Shown here: positions 1 through 10,300 of the stretch, in pieces
Layout of the letters: each line of letters starts with the position of its first letter
Position numbering within the stretch: the first letter of the stretch is position 1
Assembly: GCA_964605665.1 (NCBI GenBank)
Contig: CAZSDP010000002.1
Span: forward strand, 186,001-250,000
DNA from: CAZSDP01 sp964605665
GTDB lineage: Bacteria > Planctomycetota > UBA8108 > UBA1146
Direction: 5' to 3'
DNA: 64,000 nucleotides
Notes under the pieces: model-generated
Told to the model about the DNA's origin: nothing
Seen by the model: the letters and a program-made list of their open reading frames with translations, nothing else
Databases searched by the model: none
Translations under genes and position numbers: made by a program

Positions 1-495
1 GAGTCGATCGCGGTGACCTTTTCGGCTGATCCAGTGGACCGACCTATGATTTTCAATGAGGAACTTCAGGTAAAGGTGCGGACAAGTGACGAAAAGGAAC
101 GCGATCTCAGCTTCCGCTTTCGGGTCGAGCACAATGCGCGAGTCTTAGCGAGTCCTCGAGGGCAGCTGAAGTTTCTCCCAGCAAAGGTTGAAACGCTCAA
201 GGATCCTGAAGCAGAGCCGATTCAGATGCCGATTAGCCTCACAGTGGGGGGGCCAGAAGTTGAGTTTCATGTTCTTGACGTGAAGCTGGATGAGAATCTG
301 GAAGGCGTCTTTCGTACCGAGACCATCGTTCAGACTGCCGGTAAGCGGTATCTCGTAAAGGTCTGGCTCGATAAGTGGCAACCGAAGCGGCAAGTCATCG
401 GTAAGCTCACAGTGGTCACCGACGATCCAGAAAACAAAGAGATTTCTTTGTGGGTGATGGCGGTGTTCAACAATCGTCAACCGTCAAAGGGATAG
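1..495 (+). CDS. DUF1573-type protein, 3' part only
   Basis: The reading frame is open from the first base of the window (E-S-I-A before a GTG at 13), so the gene starts outside it and only about 164 C-terminal residues are seen. The fragment aligns with the C-terminal halves of the two DUF1573 proteins at 52023-53261 and 53562-54746. All three have a 'hal' type stretch followed by a G-V-F-R-T-E or G-L-F-Q-T-E segment, then a V-V-T-D-D-P or V-V-T-D-Q-P strand near the end. The N-terminal half, where the family keeps its C-G-C motif, is missing, so I cannot say whether it carries Cys or an in-frame TGA. Role unknown; paralogs are predicted to be exported. It ends in TAG and is followed by a strong terminator. 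Confident as a gene, moderate on family. Confidence 0.75.
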   Translation, partial: ESIAVTFSADPVDRPMIFNEELQVKVRTSDEKERDLSFRFRVEHNARVLASPRGQLKFLPAKVETLKDPEAEPIQMPISLTVGGPEVEFHVLDVKLDENLEGVFRTETIVQTAGKRYLVKVWLDKWQPKRQVIGKLTVVTDDPENKEISLWVMAVFNNRQPSKG

Positions 496-594
496 CTGAA
501 CTGAGTAACGCTCGGCGGTGGGTGGAGCTGCCGCTTGTCGAACCGAGTTTGGTTTGGTGAATCTCCTGAACCAACTTTGTAGGGCGACGAAACG

Positions 595-637
595 AATCTG
601 GGTCGATTTGCCAATGGCAAATCGACCCAGATTTTTT
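595..637 (+). terminator. Rho-independent terminator after the DUF1573 fragment
   Basis: A perfect 18-bp stem (595-612 with 616-633) closes on a three-base loop AAT and runs into six T (632-637). It lies 100 bases after the stop at 495 on the same strand. Confidence 0.9.
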
Positions 638-1344
638 CTGTCTTGTTGGAAGATGTTACAGCTGTGAAGCTACAGTTGTAAAGACTGGAACAGGGGTGCG
701 TCCTGCTAAGTCTTCGCCTTTAGAGGGAGCTCGGTAGAGCTGTGATCATCATGTGGGTCTTGATGAACCGACTTTGATAACCGGTCTCTCAACCTCGAAG
801 GGCTACCAACACGGCAACGAGTGTTGCTACGCTCTCATCGATCCAGGTCTGCTTTATTCAGTCTCAATCCAGTCAGCAGAATTTCGAGAGCTGGAGCTGC
901 TCGAGGCAGAACCGCCGGGCCTCTCACAGTGCTGGCATTCGATGAGATGCAGAAGTCTCAATAGAGTCTCCTGGTCAAAGGAATTGCTCGGGTTGATTCT
1001 AGGTGCGTTTTCGTCCTTCATTTTAGATCTCTGTTCTGGTCAAGCGATCTGTGGGGTCCCTCCTACGAGCGATCGGACTAGTCGCTCAAACCCCAGTCAT
1101 TCATCTGCTCTATTGATGCCCCACATGGGACGAGCCAGATGCACAGGTACACACACCTCGCATTCATAATAGAGACCTTACGCAGGGACTGCTATAGCGA
1201 AGTTTGAGAGTCAGGAGAGTCTCTGATGTCTGAGCGTTGCGATGCCAGGTCCGTTCACTTTATTCCAAGATGAAGCTGCTGTCGTCGAATGAAGTGTGGA
1301 GGAGGAGTCTTGAGGCCGACTTACGAGAGAAGCATAAAGAGTAG
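638..1344. other. Intergenic stretch, no gene seen
   Basis: About 700 bases between the two terminators. One plus-strand frame (753-1169) stays open for 138 codons but has no ribosome binding site, no domain and an irregular composition, so I do not call it. No tRNA or repeat was recognised. Confidence 0.6.
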
Positions 1345-1347
1345 ATC

Positions 1348-1384
1348 GAAGAAAATGAGCGCAACCGATTGCTCGGTTGCGCTC
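1348..1384 (-). terminator. Terminator of the HTH/receiver gene
   Basis: A perfect 12-bp stem (1357-1368 with 1373-1384, loop of four) reads on the minus strand into ATTTTCTT. It lies about 120 bases past the stop of the minus-strand regulator at 1502. Confidence 0.7.
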
Positions 1385-1501
1385 TAAGAGTTTCTTGATT
1401 CAAAAGGTTCTGTATCTAGGAAAGCGTTATTTGCACGGCCTCGAGTTGCGAGGGCAGTCGGTTGGTACCGAGACGATCTCTCTTATCGGGAGGATCGTGC
1501 T

Positions 1502-2080
1502 TCACGCACCAATTTCAGTTCCGGCTAACTGCAGTACCTTCGCGGCGAGGTCATTCGGCTGGAATGGCTTGGGGAGGATATCATCCGCGCCCAGACTGAT
1601 CGCCTTCTGGAGTTCCTGTTCAGGCATTGCCGAGACCACCAAGATCTTCGTGGTTCGCAACTCAGGACTCATTCGAACATGCTCGATGACGTCGTAACCA
1701 GAAACACCAGGCATGTTGAGGTCGAGAGTCATGACGCAAGGCAAGTGCTCTCGCAGCAACGACCCCGCCTGAAATCCCTCGTCAGCAGAGTATGCTTCGA
1801 AGTCGTGATTTCGCAAGATGCGCTGGATCATTCGTACGATATCGATGTCGTCATCAACAATGAGTACTTTTCTTGCGAGATGCAGGAAGTCGCGTGGAAT
1901 CGGGATTCTGTTTTCACGGAGAAACGAGATGAAATTGTGAATCTCAACTCGATTGTCGCCGCGTCCGGGCAGCTGATACGCACGGAGCTGCCCTCTTTGA
2001 ATCCAACGGATGACCGTTCTGAAGTTCACGCCACAGTAGTCGGCGATTTCTCCGGTGGTCAGTGTTCTTTTGTGCTTCAT
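1502..2080 (-). CDS. Orphan response regulator with N-terminal excisionase/MerR-type HTH
   Basis: The 192-residue product has two domains. Residues about 5-58 look like a MerR/excisionase-type helix-turn-helix (T-T-G-E-I-A-D-Y-C-G-V then R-T-V-I-R-W). Residues about 70-185 form a receiver domain with the acidic pocket D76-D77, predicted phosphoacceptor D120 (in L-D-L-N-M-P-G), a Ser at the switch position and Lys in L-P-K-P-F. The order is the reverse of most response regulators, which put DNA binding at the C terminus. The ATG at 2080 is chosen because GGGAG sits nine bases upstream; the frame is open further upstream without a better signal. No histidine kinase is adjacent, so its partner is unknown. 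It probably acts as a phosphorylation-dependent regulator or adaptor. Targets cannot be read from the sequence. Confidence 0.88.
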   Translation of the reverse strand: MKHKRTLTTGEIADYCGVNFRTVIRWIQRGQLRAYQLPGRGDNRVEIHNFISFLRENRIPIPRDFLHLARKVLIVDDDIDIVRMIQRILRNHDFEAYSADEGFQAGSLLREHLPCVMTLDLNMPGVSGYDVIEHVRMSPELRTTKILVVSAMPEQELQKAISLGADDILPKPFQPNDLAAKVLQLAGTEIGA

Positions 2081-2727
2081 CGAACCAATCTCCCAGATAC
2101 CGGACCAAGCACGTTCACCATTCAAGGTGAATCTTGAGTCTCGCACTCGTACGGGCTCTGCAGGCAGTTTGCTTGCGCCTGCTCGCTGCAGATGCTGCGA
2201 GAGACAAGCGAAATGAACTGTCTACGAAGCGTAGAGTGAGACACTTCCGCAGTACCGGGTGGGGGCACACACCTCCCGTTAAAACCGTCTGCGGAGTGGG
2301 GCGAAGTCGCCAGCAAAGTCTCGTCTTCCTGCAACCCCTGGAAGAAGTGACTCGGATGACAGAAACCGTCAGGAAGTTGCACGACGGCTCTGGGCGAGCG
2401 ACGAGTTTGTAAACCCTACATAACTCATCTTACCGTTTACTCCTGAATGTTCAACAGCAGAGATTTACAAAAGGCTCGTTGAGGTCTGTTGGGCAGTACT
2501 TTGCAAAAAAGTACCCCCCGGCGAGATTGTCTCTCCCCGAGGGGCTGGTGCTGGCAAGATTGTGGTCACCTTTTGCGCGCAGCTGGGCGCGATTGAAGTG
2601 AGTGGGTTCCGGCGTTTGAGCCTAGCTTTCTTCAGGAGGCCTCAGGTTCGCTTCTAAGCGCCACGGGTGGGTCCATTACCCTAGTTCCCTCGACGCGTTG
2701 TTGGAGGCCTCTCAGAGGCGCCCAGGG
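2081..2727. other. Intergenic stretch, no gene seen
   Basis: About 650 bases between two minus-strand genes. Short open frames on both strands (for example 2134-2412) have no recognisable domain or ribosome binding site. It should contain the promoter of the regulator and the end of the beta-helix transcript, but I cannot place either. Confidence 0.5.
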
Positions 2728-4908
2728 TTAATTTGTGCAGCCGAGGAATACAGCGCAGTTCAAGGCGTCGTTGTCCGTTGGGTCGACACCACAAGTTAGT
2801 ACGCCCGGTGCGGGAGGAGGTGCCGTTCCCTCGAATACAAACCCTAGTATGTACATTCCGTCGGAAATGTCGATTTGCCCGTCGTCATTCGCGTCACCGG
2901 CATCTTGGCAACCGAGGGGTTGTCCGAGGCCAAAGACAGCGAAAATCACACTGAGGGCGTCAGAGATGTCCAGCTGACTGTCTGCATTTGCGTCTCCACG
3001 CAAGAACGGCTCGTAATCGATGTTGCAACCGGAGCTACAGGTCGTGGCGGGGATCGTGGCTCCACCACAAGCCGCGGTTCCGGAGATCGAGATCTCGGTG
3101 AGGGATCCGTTTGCGACAGGAACCGCAACGGAAGTGGCGTTCCCCGGAAGAGACGTGAAGAGTACGCCGTCGAGGGAGACGGTGAGCTCTGAGTAGGGCT
3201 CCGGATTTGTCCAGGTGACCATCGACATGCATGTCGCCTGGTCGATATCGCAAGTCAGATCTGAGACTGGCGCCGGAGTTGGAATCGGTGGCGTATTGGT
3301 TTGACAGCAGGTCTGGCCACCGACAAATGGTCCAAACTCGGGGGTGAGGCAGATTTCATGAAGCCCTTCTCCACCCACGAGAACAGTTGTTGAGGTTTGT
3401 GTTCCGTCGAGAGGACCGATCTCAACACCGTCGAGGGAGACCCGGATGAGATCATAGGCGTCTGTGACTGGCCACGAGACGGTGTAGGTGAAGGTACATG
3501 GATCGGTCAATACGCAATCGACAGAGGCGATCAGTTCTGGGCGCTGATCGAAGAAAATGGCGCCCTGATCTCGTGGAGTCCCATCCGCATCCGCAGGGGA
3601 AGTCGGGTTACCGGAATCGATCGAAGGAGAGCCGACAGCGAGGGCGTAATCCCCTGCCGCGGAGTCAGAGAAGAGAGGATTGACGCCGATGTTTCCGACA
3701 CCGAGATATCCGCCGAGAACATTGCTGAACTCCACCGAGAACTGGCCACCGTCGAGGACCTGGAAGCCACTGTTCCCCCAGAGAATGCTCTCTGAGATCT
3801 GCCCGGTCGACATTGCAGTAATCGGGACGAAGATCCCTCCGGCCGTCGGGGCAATATTGTTGGCGATCGTGCAGCGTTGAATTGTCAGATTGACGGGGTT
3901 GTTGCTGGTTGCAATCGCGCCACCTTCAGTACTCGCGACGTTGTCTGCGAGCAAGCATTGACGAATTGTCGCAGTGCCGAAATCGCAGCCGATTCCAGCT
4001 CCATTGCCAGCACTGTTTTGCGTGATGTTCGAATTTTCGAGGGTGACTTCCGATCCGAAGATCAGGATTGCGCCTCCGAGGAGGGTCGAGTCGTTCTGGG
4101 TAAAGGTCGAGTTACTGACGACGACCCCAGAGTCTTGAAACAAGGCTCCACCGCCGAGGAGAGCGCTGTTTCCCTGGAAGGTTGTCCTTGCGATGACTGC
4201 TCCGGAATTCTCGAGCATCAGCCCGCCGCCGGCAGTGTTGCCGGTGTTTCCGTTGAACATGCAATCTTGAATGTTGGAAATGCCCCCCAGGAGCCTGAGG
4301 AACGCGCCGCTCCCTTGAAGCCCGGAGTTGTTTGCAAAGGTCACTTCGTTCAGGCTCGCCTTGGTACCGAGCTGGTTATTTCCATCGTAGTACACTCCCG
4401 AACCGAACTGCGCGTCATTGGCCGTGAACACACAATTCTGAACCGAGGGGCTCGACCCGAGTGCGAGTAGGCCGCCTCCGCACTTGAAGTTTCCGAGGAG
4501 ACCTCCCTGGGCGTTTTGAACCTGAATCGTACGTCCGGTTCCACCACGGATTGTGAAACCCTGAATGACGGTGCTGTCCCCTTCCCCAGATTCGCAGAGA
4601 ATCGTCGATCCTTCTCCCGGTCCGCGGGTGAGGAAGCTGCCGTCAAGAGTTGTCAGTTCAGCACCCGATCCCGCGAGGGTGATCGCTTTTCCGAGGAGGT
4701 CAATGTTCTCGGGGTACGTTCCTGGCTGAACGAGAATCAAGTCTCCAGGCTGGGCTGCGTTGATCGCCAGCTGAATTGTCGAGAAGTCACTAGGAACGTT
4801 GAGGGTTGCTGCCGAAAGTGGGGTAGCCGTTCCCAACGAGAATAAACCGACCACGATCAACAGTGCGAATGGGAATCGAATTCCCGCAGGGAAAGGTCGA
4901 CCGGACAC
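2728..4908 (-). CDS. Secreted beta-helix protein with C-terminal dockerin-like module
   Basis: The 726-residue product starts with a signal peptide (hydrophobic A-L-L-I-V-V-G-L-F-S-L-G, cleavage after P-L-S-A near residue 33). About residues 40-420 are a right-handed parallel beta-helix of the pectate-lyase/polymorphic-outer-membrane-protein kind: repeated G-G-G or G-S-G turns, N-C-x-F or N-S-x-F strands, and an opening F-S-T-I-Q-x-A-I-N-A-A typical of such proteins. About 430-630 hold two fibronectin-like segments. The last 95 residues carry two EF-hand-like calcium loops (D-A-N-A-D-S-Q-L-D-I-S-D and D-A-N-D-D-G-Q-I-D-I-S-D), a dockerin-like pair. A GTG at 4908 is preferred over the ATG at 5178 because GGAGG lies six bases before it and the signal peptide follows directly. 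No catalytic residues are evident; an adhesin or polysaccharide-binding role is possible. Confidence 0.88.
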   Translation of the reverse strand: MSGRPFPAGIRFPFALLIVVGLFSLGTATPLSAATLNVPSDFSTIQLAINAAQPGDLILVQPGTYPENIDLLGKAITLAGSGAELTTLDGSFLTRGPGEGSTILCESGEGDSTVIQGFTIRGGTGRTIQVQNAQGGLLGNFKCGGGLLALGSSPSVQNCVFTANDAQFGSGVYYDGNNQLGTKASLNEVTFANNSGLQGSGAFLRLLGGISNIQDCMFNGNTGNTAGGGLMLENSGAVIARTTFQGNSALLGGGALFQDSGVVVSNSTFTQNDSTLLGGAILIFGSEVTLENSNITQNSAGNGAGIGCDFGTATIRQCLLADNVASTEGGAIATSNNPVNLTIQRCTIANNIAPTAGGIFVPITAMSTGQISESILWGNSGFQVLDGGQFSVEFSNVLGGYLGVGNIGVNPLFSDSAAGDYALAVGSPSIDSGNPTSPADADGTPRDQGAIFFDQRPELIASVDCVLTDPCTFTYTVSWPVTDAYDLIRVSLDGVEIGPLDGTQTSTTVLVGGEGLHEICLTPEFGPFVGGQTCCQTNTPPIPTPAPVSDLTCDIDQATCMSMVTWTNPEPYSELTVSLDGVLFTSLPGNATSVAVPVANGSLTEISISGTAACGGATIPATTCSSGCNIDYEPFLRGDANADSQLDISDALSVIFAVFGLGQPLGCQDAGDANDDGQIDISDGMYILGFVFEGTAPPPAPGVLTCGVDPTDNDALNCAVFLGCTN

Positions 4909-5791
4909 GACACACCTCCATAGTGTTAGAGCAAGAAGCCCGTGTTTAGATACTCGAAGAGCGGTCTCTGCGAGCGCTTCAGTTAGGAACCCCATATCGC
5001 GACCAATTCTCATCAGCGCCCAAGCCTCGAACATTGAGAGCTCGGTGATGAGAGGTTTCTCCAGAGGGTCGCTTTGCGGTTCTAAGGCTGATCTGGAAGC
5101 AATCTCCAGATCAGAAATCGTGGGTGTCCGTCTGCTGCGAACCTCCAGTTCGCTAACCCCGAGCACTGGTTCCCTCACGAAGTGGTTGAACTCGGCTGGG
5201 TGGAATCATGCAGTCTTCAGGGATGAACGGACCACACCCGCGCCCGATTGTACTGTGAAACGGCGGCCCTTGTACTTTATCTTTTAATCAGTTTGTAAAT
5301 TATGAGCGCTGGGCCCCGCATCTGCAGTCTATTCAAGAGATACGCCGGGTTAGAGAAGCCCGGGGTTGCCCGGAAATGTCCAGTTTTAACGGTTTCTTGG
5401 CCAGGTTAGGTACTGTTGGTTCAGCTTGACCTATTTCTGAAGCTGTCAGTACAAGTGTGCGACGAGTGAGGAATGTCTAGATATGATGGAACGGTTCCCA
5501 ATTTGGAACGCTCCAAATTGTCAAGCATGTCTCCGATAGACGCTCGTTTGTAATCTGATACAATCGTCATCTGGGTTTACTCCCGACCATCCTGAACTTA
5601 CAAAGCCTAAGGTCAAGCGCGCTCTCGCCAGGAGAGATTCTGACGGGAACGCCGACACTGCTGAAGCCCTTCCTGGGCCCAGCGTTCGATTCCGTGCTTC
5701 CGCATCGGCAATGGCGTGATTCGAGTCGATCCATCCCTGGTTCTCCTCGATCTCTTGCTGTCAGTGCTCGCGCGGCGAATGGAGGAACGAA
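4909..5791. other. Divergent intergenic region
   Basis: Nearly 900 bases between the minus-strand beta-helix gene and the plus-strand He_PIG lipoprotein. Part of it (4909-5178) is an upstream open extension of the beta-helix frame that I judge untranslated. It presumably holds both promoters. The only structure noticed is the inverted repeat at 5499-5520. Confidence 0.5.
5499..5520. repeat. Perfect 9-bp inverted repeat
   Basis: CAATTTGGA, four bases, then its exact complement. There is no T-run on either side, so it is not a standard terminator. It lies in a divergent promoter region about 270 bases before the lipoprotein gene and could be an operator. No other copy was noticed. Confidence 0.35.
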
Positions 5792-7210
5792 ATGTTCTCA
5801 ACAAAGAGTTGGGTGACTGGCGTGTGCCTGTCGATCGTCGTGTTGATGTTGAGTGGTTGCTGGACGAGAGGGCATCGAATTCTCGCTCCTACGTCACTTT
5901 CCGTGAGTCTAGACCAGATCATCCTGCAGGGTCTTCCGGTCAGTGCCAATACTTCCTACGACGGAGACTTGGTGACTGACTTCAGCGTCGAGCCTGATCT
6001 CCCGGCTGGCCTCCAGCTCGATCCGGTCACAGGGGCCATCTCTGGAAACCCAGAGTTCATCACACCGACGGCAACTTTCAAGCTCATCGCTCGCAACGCC
6101 GGAGGTGAGGCGGAGACCTTTTTCGAGCTCACCGTCAATCCGCAGGCGCCATGTGGTCTCTCCTTCGCAGAGGAGGACATCAAGTATGTGGGACAGATCT
6201 CTGAGGTCTTCAACGCCCCGAGCTTTGGTTGCGGACCGGTCGCAGAGTGGGTCATCGAGCCCGCATTGCCGGAAGGCCTTCTTCTCGACCAAGAGTCCGG
6301 AGTGATTTCGGGTGTGCCGACGGGGTTGATTCCGCGTACAGAGTTCACGGTGATCGCGAGCAACGTCACCGGATTTGATGTGCGATCGATCTTTATCGAA
6401 GTGGAGACTCCTGCACCTTGTGCTTTGAACTACTCTGACGTCAACACGGTTTATCCTCCAACCGTTGAGATCATCGAGAATGTCCCCACGAGTGCTTGTG
6501 GAGCGGTCGAGACTTTTGAAGTCACCCCTGCTTTGCCAGAGGGACTAACTCTCGATTCTGTAACTGGAGTGATTGCTGGAGTTCCAGCAGCGGATACTGA
6601 CGAGGTGACATACACCATCACCGCAAGTAATCAATATGGTGCAGACTCTACTCAGGTCACATTACGAGTGTCACCAGTCTTCACTTATAAAGCAGAGGAC
6701 TTCCAAGGTTCATTCGATCCGATGACTGGAAGTGGCTCCGTTCAAACTCGCCTGATGCTCAAAGAAGGGGAAAGAAATGCCACTTTCCCGACACCAATCC
6801 TCGGCCTCTCCTTGGCCCTCGAGCATGACCCGAACCTCTTGACCCCGATCTCCGTGATGCCAGGAGCTGGTCTTTTCAATGGAGAATTTGGTCCGGACTT
6901 TTTCGAGCCGCTGCTTCAAGCAGGGGTGATCACGGTCGGAATTGTACCGACCACCGATCTCATGGGGACTCTCTTGACCGCAGAAACCGAGCAAGAGGTG
7001 GCCCTGGTCGAGTACGAGACCAACAACATGGGTGGCGATTCCGGTGAAGAGCCGAATCCGGTCACCACGCAGTTGATTTGGGGGAATCCATTTGCGACTC
7101 CGCCGGTCCAAAATGAAGTTGCCTTGAGTGGTACGTACGCAGTCATTCCGATTCTGGTTGATTCAAACGTGTCACTGACGCCATTGGCTTCCACTCCAGA
7201 GAGTGAGTAG
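5792..7210 (+). CDS. Lipoprotein with three He_PIG repeats and a C-terminal cohesin-like domain
   Basis: 472 residues. The N terminus has a lipoprotein signal ending in the lipobox L-S-G-C (Cys near residue 23). Residues about 32-290 contain three putative Ig-like repeats of the He_PIG kind, each with the core P-x-L-P-x-G-L-x-L-D-x-x-[TS]-G-x-I-[SA]-G. Repeats two and three each carry one A-P-C and one C-G cysteine; repeat one has neither. Residues about 295-460 are a domain also found at 14653-15165, 15525-15990 and three times in 61774-63618 (G-x-S-x-x-x-x-H-D-P-x-L at the start, W-x-N-P-x-x-x-P-P-V at the end), which I read as cohesin-like. The ATG at 5792 has GGAGG six bases upstream. It is followed after 134 bases by a much larger relative, suggesting a co-expressed pair. 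It probably anchors at the outer surface. Confidence 0.88.
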   Translation: MFSTKSWVTGVCLSIVVLMLSGCWTRGHRILAPTSLSVSLDQIILQGLPVSANTSYDGDLVTDFSVEPDLPAGLQLDPVTGAISGNPEFITPTATFKLIARNAGGEAETFFELTVNPQAPCGLSFAEEDIKYVGQISEVFNAPSFGCGPVAEWVIEPALPEGLLLDQESGVISGVPTGLIPRTEFTVIASNVTGFDVRSIFIEVETPAPCALNYSDVNTVYPPTVEIIENVPTSACGAVETFEVTPALPEGLTLDSVTGVIAGVPAADTDEVTYTITASNQYGADSTQVTLRVSPVFTYKAEDFQGSFDPMTGSGSVQTRLMLKEGERNATFPTPILGLSLALEHDPNLLTPISVMPGAGLFNGEFGPDFFEPLLQAGVITVGIVPTTDLMGTLLTAETEQEVALVEYETNNMGGDSGEEPNPVTTQLIWGNPFATPPVQNEVALSGTYAVIPILVDSNVSLTPLASTPESE

Positions 7211-7344
7211 TCCGGCGTTCAGGGGGGGAGAAGCGTAGGTCTGAAACGGCGAGGTCACTCGGCAGCTCTTGTCATGTGTCCTCGTCGCCAGTCGTTCTGA
7301 TCATGTTTTCCAATACCGCTTTGCGGTGGAGATCTGGAGGAGCA

Positions 7345-10300
7345 ATGCTCTCTTTCCGCCTGCTCTCGTCCCATCAGTGGACGGGATTACTGTTGATCAC
7401 GTTGTTGACGCTCGCTGGGTGCAGTAATGGAGGTTCCAGCTCCGTTAATCTGACAGCACCCACGGACTTGTCGTATCCCAACTCGTCGCCTTTGATCGAG
7501 GGAGTTACGGACCTCTTGATCGAACCGACATTCAGCGGTGGAGCGCCGACTCTCTTTGAGGTCACTCCTGCTCTGCCAGCTGGGCTGAGTTTGGATCCGA
7601 CGACTGGAGAGATCTCTGGAACTCCGACGCTTGTCACCCCTCTCGCCGACTACACGGTGCGGGCTTCTAACATTTTGGGCTTTGCAGAGTTTGTTCTGCA
7701 GTTGGCGGTCGATCCGCAAGCTCCTTGTGGACTCTCTTACAGCGAGACCAATTCCACTTATGTTGTTGGGCAAGCGATCACTCCAAACTCCGCAAGTGTT
7801 GGTTGTGGCCTGGTGGATCTGTTCTCAGTCACTCCGCAGCTACCCCTCGGGTTGAGCCTTGATCCGGTGACCGGTGAGATCTTTGGAACACCGACCGACA
7901 TCGTTGCCACGACTGACTTCACCGTCACCGCTTCAAATGTGACGGGGAGTGACTCGGTCGTTCTGACTATTGAAGTCAACCCAGAAGCTCCCTGTGGGCT
8001 CGCATTTGATGATCTCGAGCCGGTCTATACCGTTGGTACTATGATCACTCCGAACAGTGGAAGTAGTGCCTGTGGTCCGGTCACGAATTGGACGATCAGC
8101 CCTGCTCTTCCCGATGGATTGAGCCTGGATGCTGCAAATGGTGTGATCAGCGGAACGCCCACGACTGTCTTGGCGAAGACTCTCTTTACCGTGACGGCGA
8201 CAAATGTGAGCGGAAGCGCAACTGTCGACCTGCTTCTCGCGGTCAATCCGGAAGCTCCTTGTGACTTGAGCTACTCCGATGGTAATGCGCTCTATCTCAT
8301 GGGGTTGCCGATCAATGAAAACGTACCGACGGTACGTTGTGGAGCGCCTTCGCTCTGGAGCGTTTCTCCGGATCTTCCGAATGGTCTCATTCTTGATCCG
8401 GTGACGGGTGTGATTGCGGGTACGCCAACCGAAGTCAGTCCTTCGCTCGACTACACTGTCGTTGCTATGAACGAGTCAGGCTCAACGAGTGCCACAATCG
8501 CGATTGCGGTCGATCCTCAGGCACCCTGTGGATTGAGCTACGCGATTCCAAATTCGATCTACCTACAAGGAATGCAGATTTCTGAAAATGTCGCGAGCTT
8601 CTCCTGTGGAGATCCGGATCTTTGGGAGATCTCTCCCGAGCTTCCCGCTGGCCTCAACTTCGATGCCTCGACCGGAACGATTTCAGGAACCCCAACAGTA
8701 CTCAGCTCTCTGACGACCTACACCGTCACCGCATCAAACGTGACGGGCAGTGATACGGTCTTCTTGACGATTACGGTCAATCCGCAGCCACCTTGTAATT
8801 TGACCTTCAGCGATCTGGCGCCGACCTATACCGATCAGACTGAGATCGTCCCGAACGTACCCAGTTTCGACTGCGGTCCCGTGTCCTTCTTTTCGGTGTC
8901 TCCAGCTCTTCCTGCTGGACTCCAGCTCAACCCAACCACTGGTGTGATCAGCGGTACCCCAACCGTGTTGGTTTCGGCTCAGATTTTCACCGTGGTTGCT
9001 TCGAACGTCTCCGGCACCGACTCCGTTGAATTGCTGATCACTGTGGTCGAGCAGGCTCCTTGCGGATTGACCTACTCCGATCCCTCGGCAGTCTATCAAC
9101 TCGATTTACCGATTGCTCAGAACACTCCGACCGTCTCATGCGGAGTTCCAACCGCATTCTCGGTGTCTCCCGCGCTACCGGCGGGATTGACCCTCAATTC
9201 CACGACCGGGGTGATCTCGGGGACGCCAACGAGCCTCTCTGCGGCGAGCGTCTATGTGGTGAGTGCGAGCAATGCCACTGGCGTGACGAGTTTCTCGTTG
9301 TCGATCGAAGTTGTGCCACAGCCACCATGTGGTTTGACCTACTCCGAAATGGCACCGATCTACCTCGAAGGGATGTCGATTTCCGCCAACGTTCCGAGCT
9401 TCCAGTGTGGGAACCCAGACAGCTGGACCATCTCTCCTGCGTTGCCGGCGGGGCTCGTATTTGACTCTGCGACAGGTGTGATCTCTGGAGCAGCCTCCGA
9501 GCTACTCTCGACCACCAACTTCACGATCACTGCTTCGAACGTGACCGGCAGTGAGTCGATCGTGCTCTCGATCACCGTCAACCCGCAAGCTCCTTGCGAC
9601 CTGACCTACACCGATTTGTCCCCGACCTACTTAGTCGGTATGCCGATTTCTACGAATGTTCCGAGTTTCGACTGTGGGTTGCCGAGCGACTTCTCCGTCG
9701 CTCCCGCGTTGCCGGCAGGACTCGTTCTTGACTCGGTGACCGGGATGATCACCGGTACTCCTGCTCAGATCGCTGGGCTCGCTAACTACACCGTGACGGC
9801 ATCGAACGTGACAGGTAGTGACTCTGTGACTCTTGCGATCAAGGTAGATCCGCAAGCTCCCTGCAATCTGAGCTACAGCGATTCTAACCCGGTCTACATC
9901 CTGGGAACTCCAATCGCCTCGAACAGTCCAACGGTTGATTGCGGAGCTCCTGACAACTTTGAGATTACACCTGCGCTTCCCGCTGGATTGAGCTTCAATC
10001 GAGCAAACGGGGTGATCTCAGGGATTCCAACTGAGTTGCAAGTGGCGACGGTTCATACGGTCGTTGCTTCAAACGTCACCGGATTCGATACGGCGACCTT
10101 GACGATTACCGTGAATCCTCAAGCACCCTGTAACCTCACTTACTCGATGCTCACAGCGACTTATGCGGTCAACAACCTGATCGCTCCGAACATCGCGAAT
10201 GTCGGCTGTGGAATGCCTGAGCAGTTTGAGATTTCTCCGTCGCTTCCCTCTGGACTCCTTCTCGACGCGGTGACTGGAACGATCACTGGAACACCGTTGG

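Noticed and set aside
753..1169. 138-codon plus-strand open frame
   Set aside because: No ribosome binding site, no domain, irregular composition and no partner gene.
4909..5178. ATG start at 5178 for the beta-helix gene
   Set aside because: It would put a 90-residue non-signal stretch before the signal peptide; the GTG at 4908 has GGAGG six bases upstream.
5620..5720. Possible tRNA, from a GTTCGATTCC-like string
   Set aside because: No acceptor stem, D arm or anticodon arm can be fitted around it.
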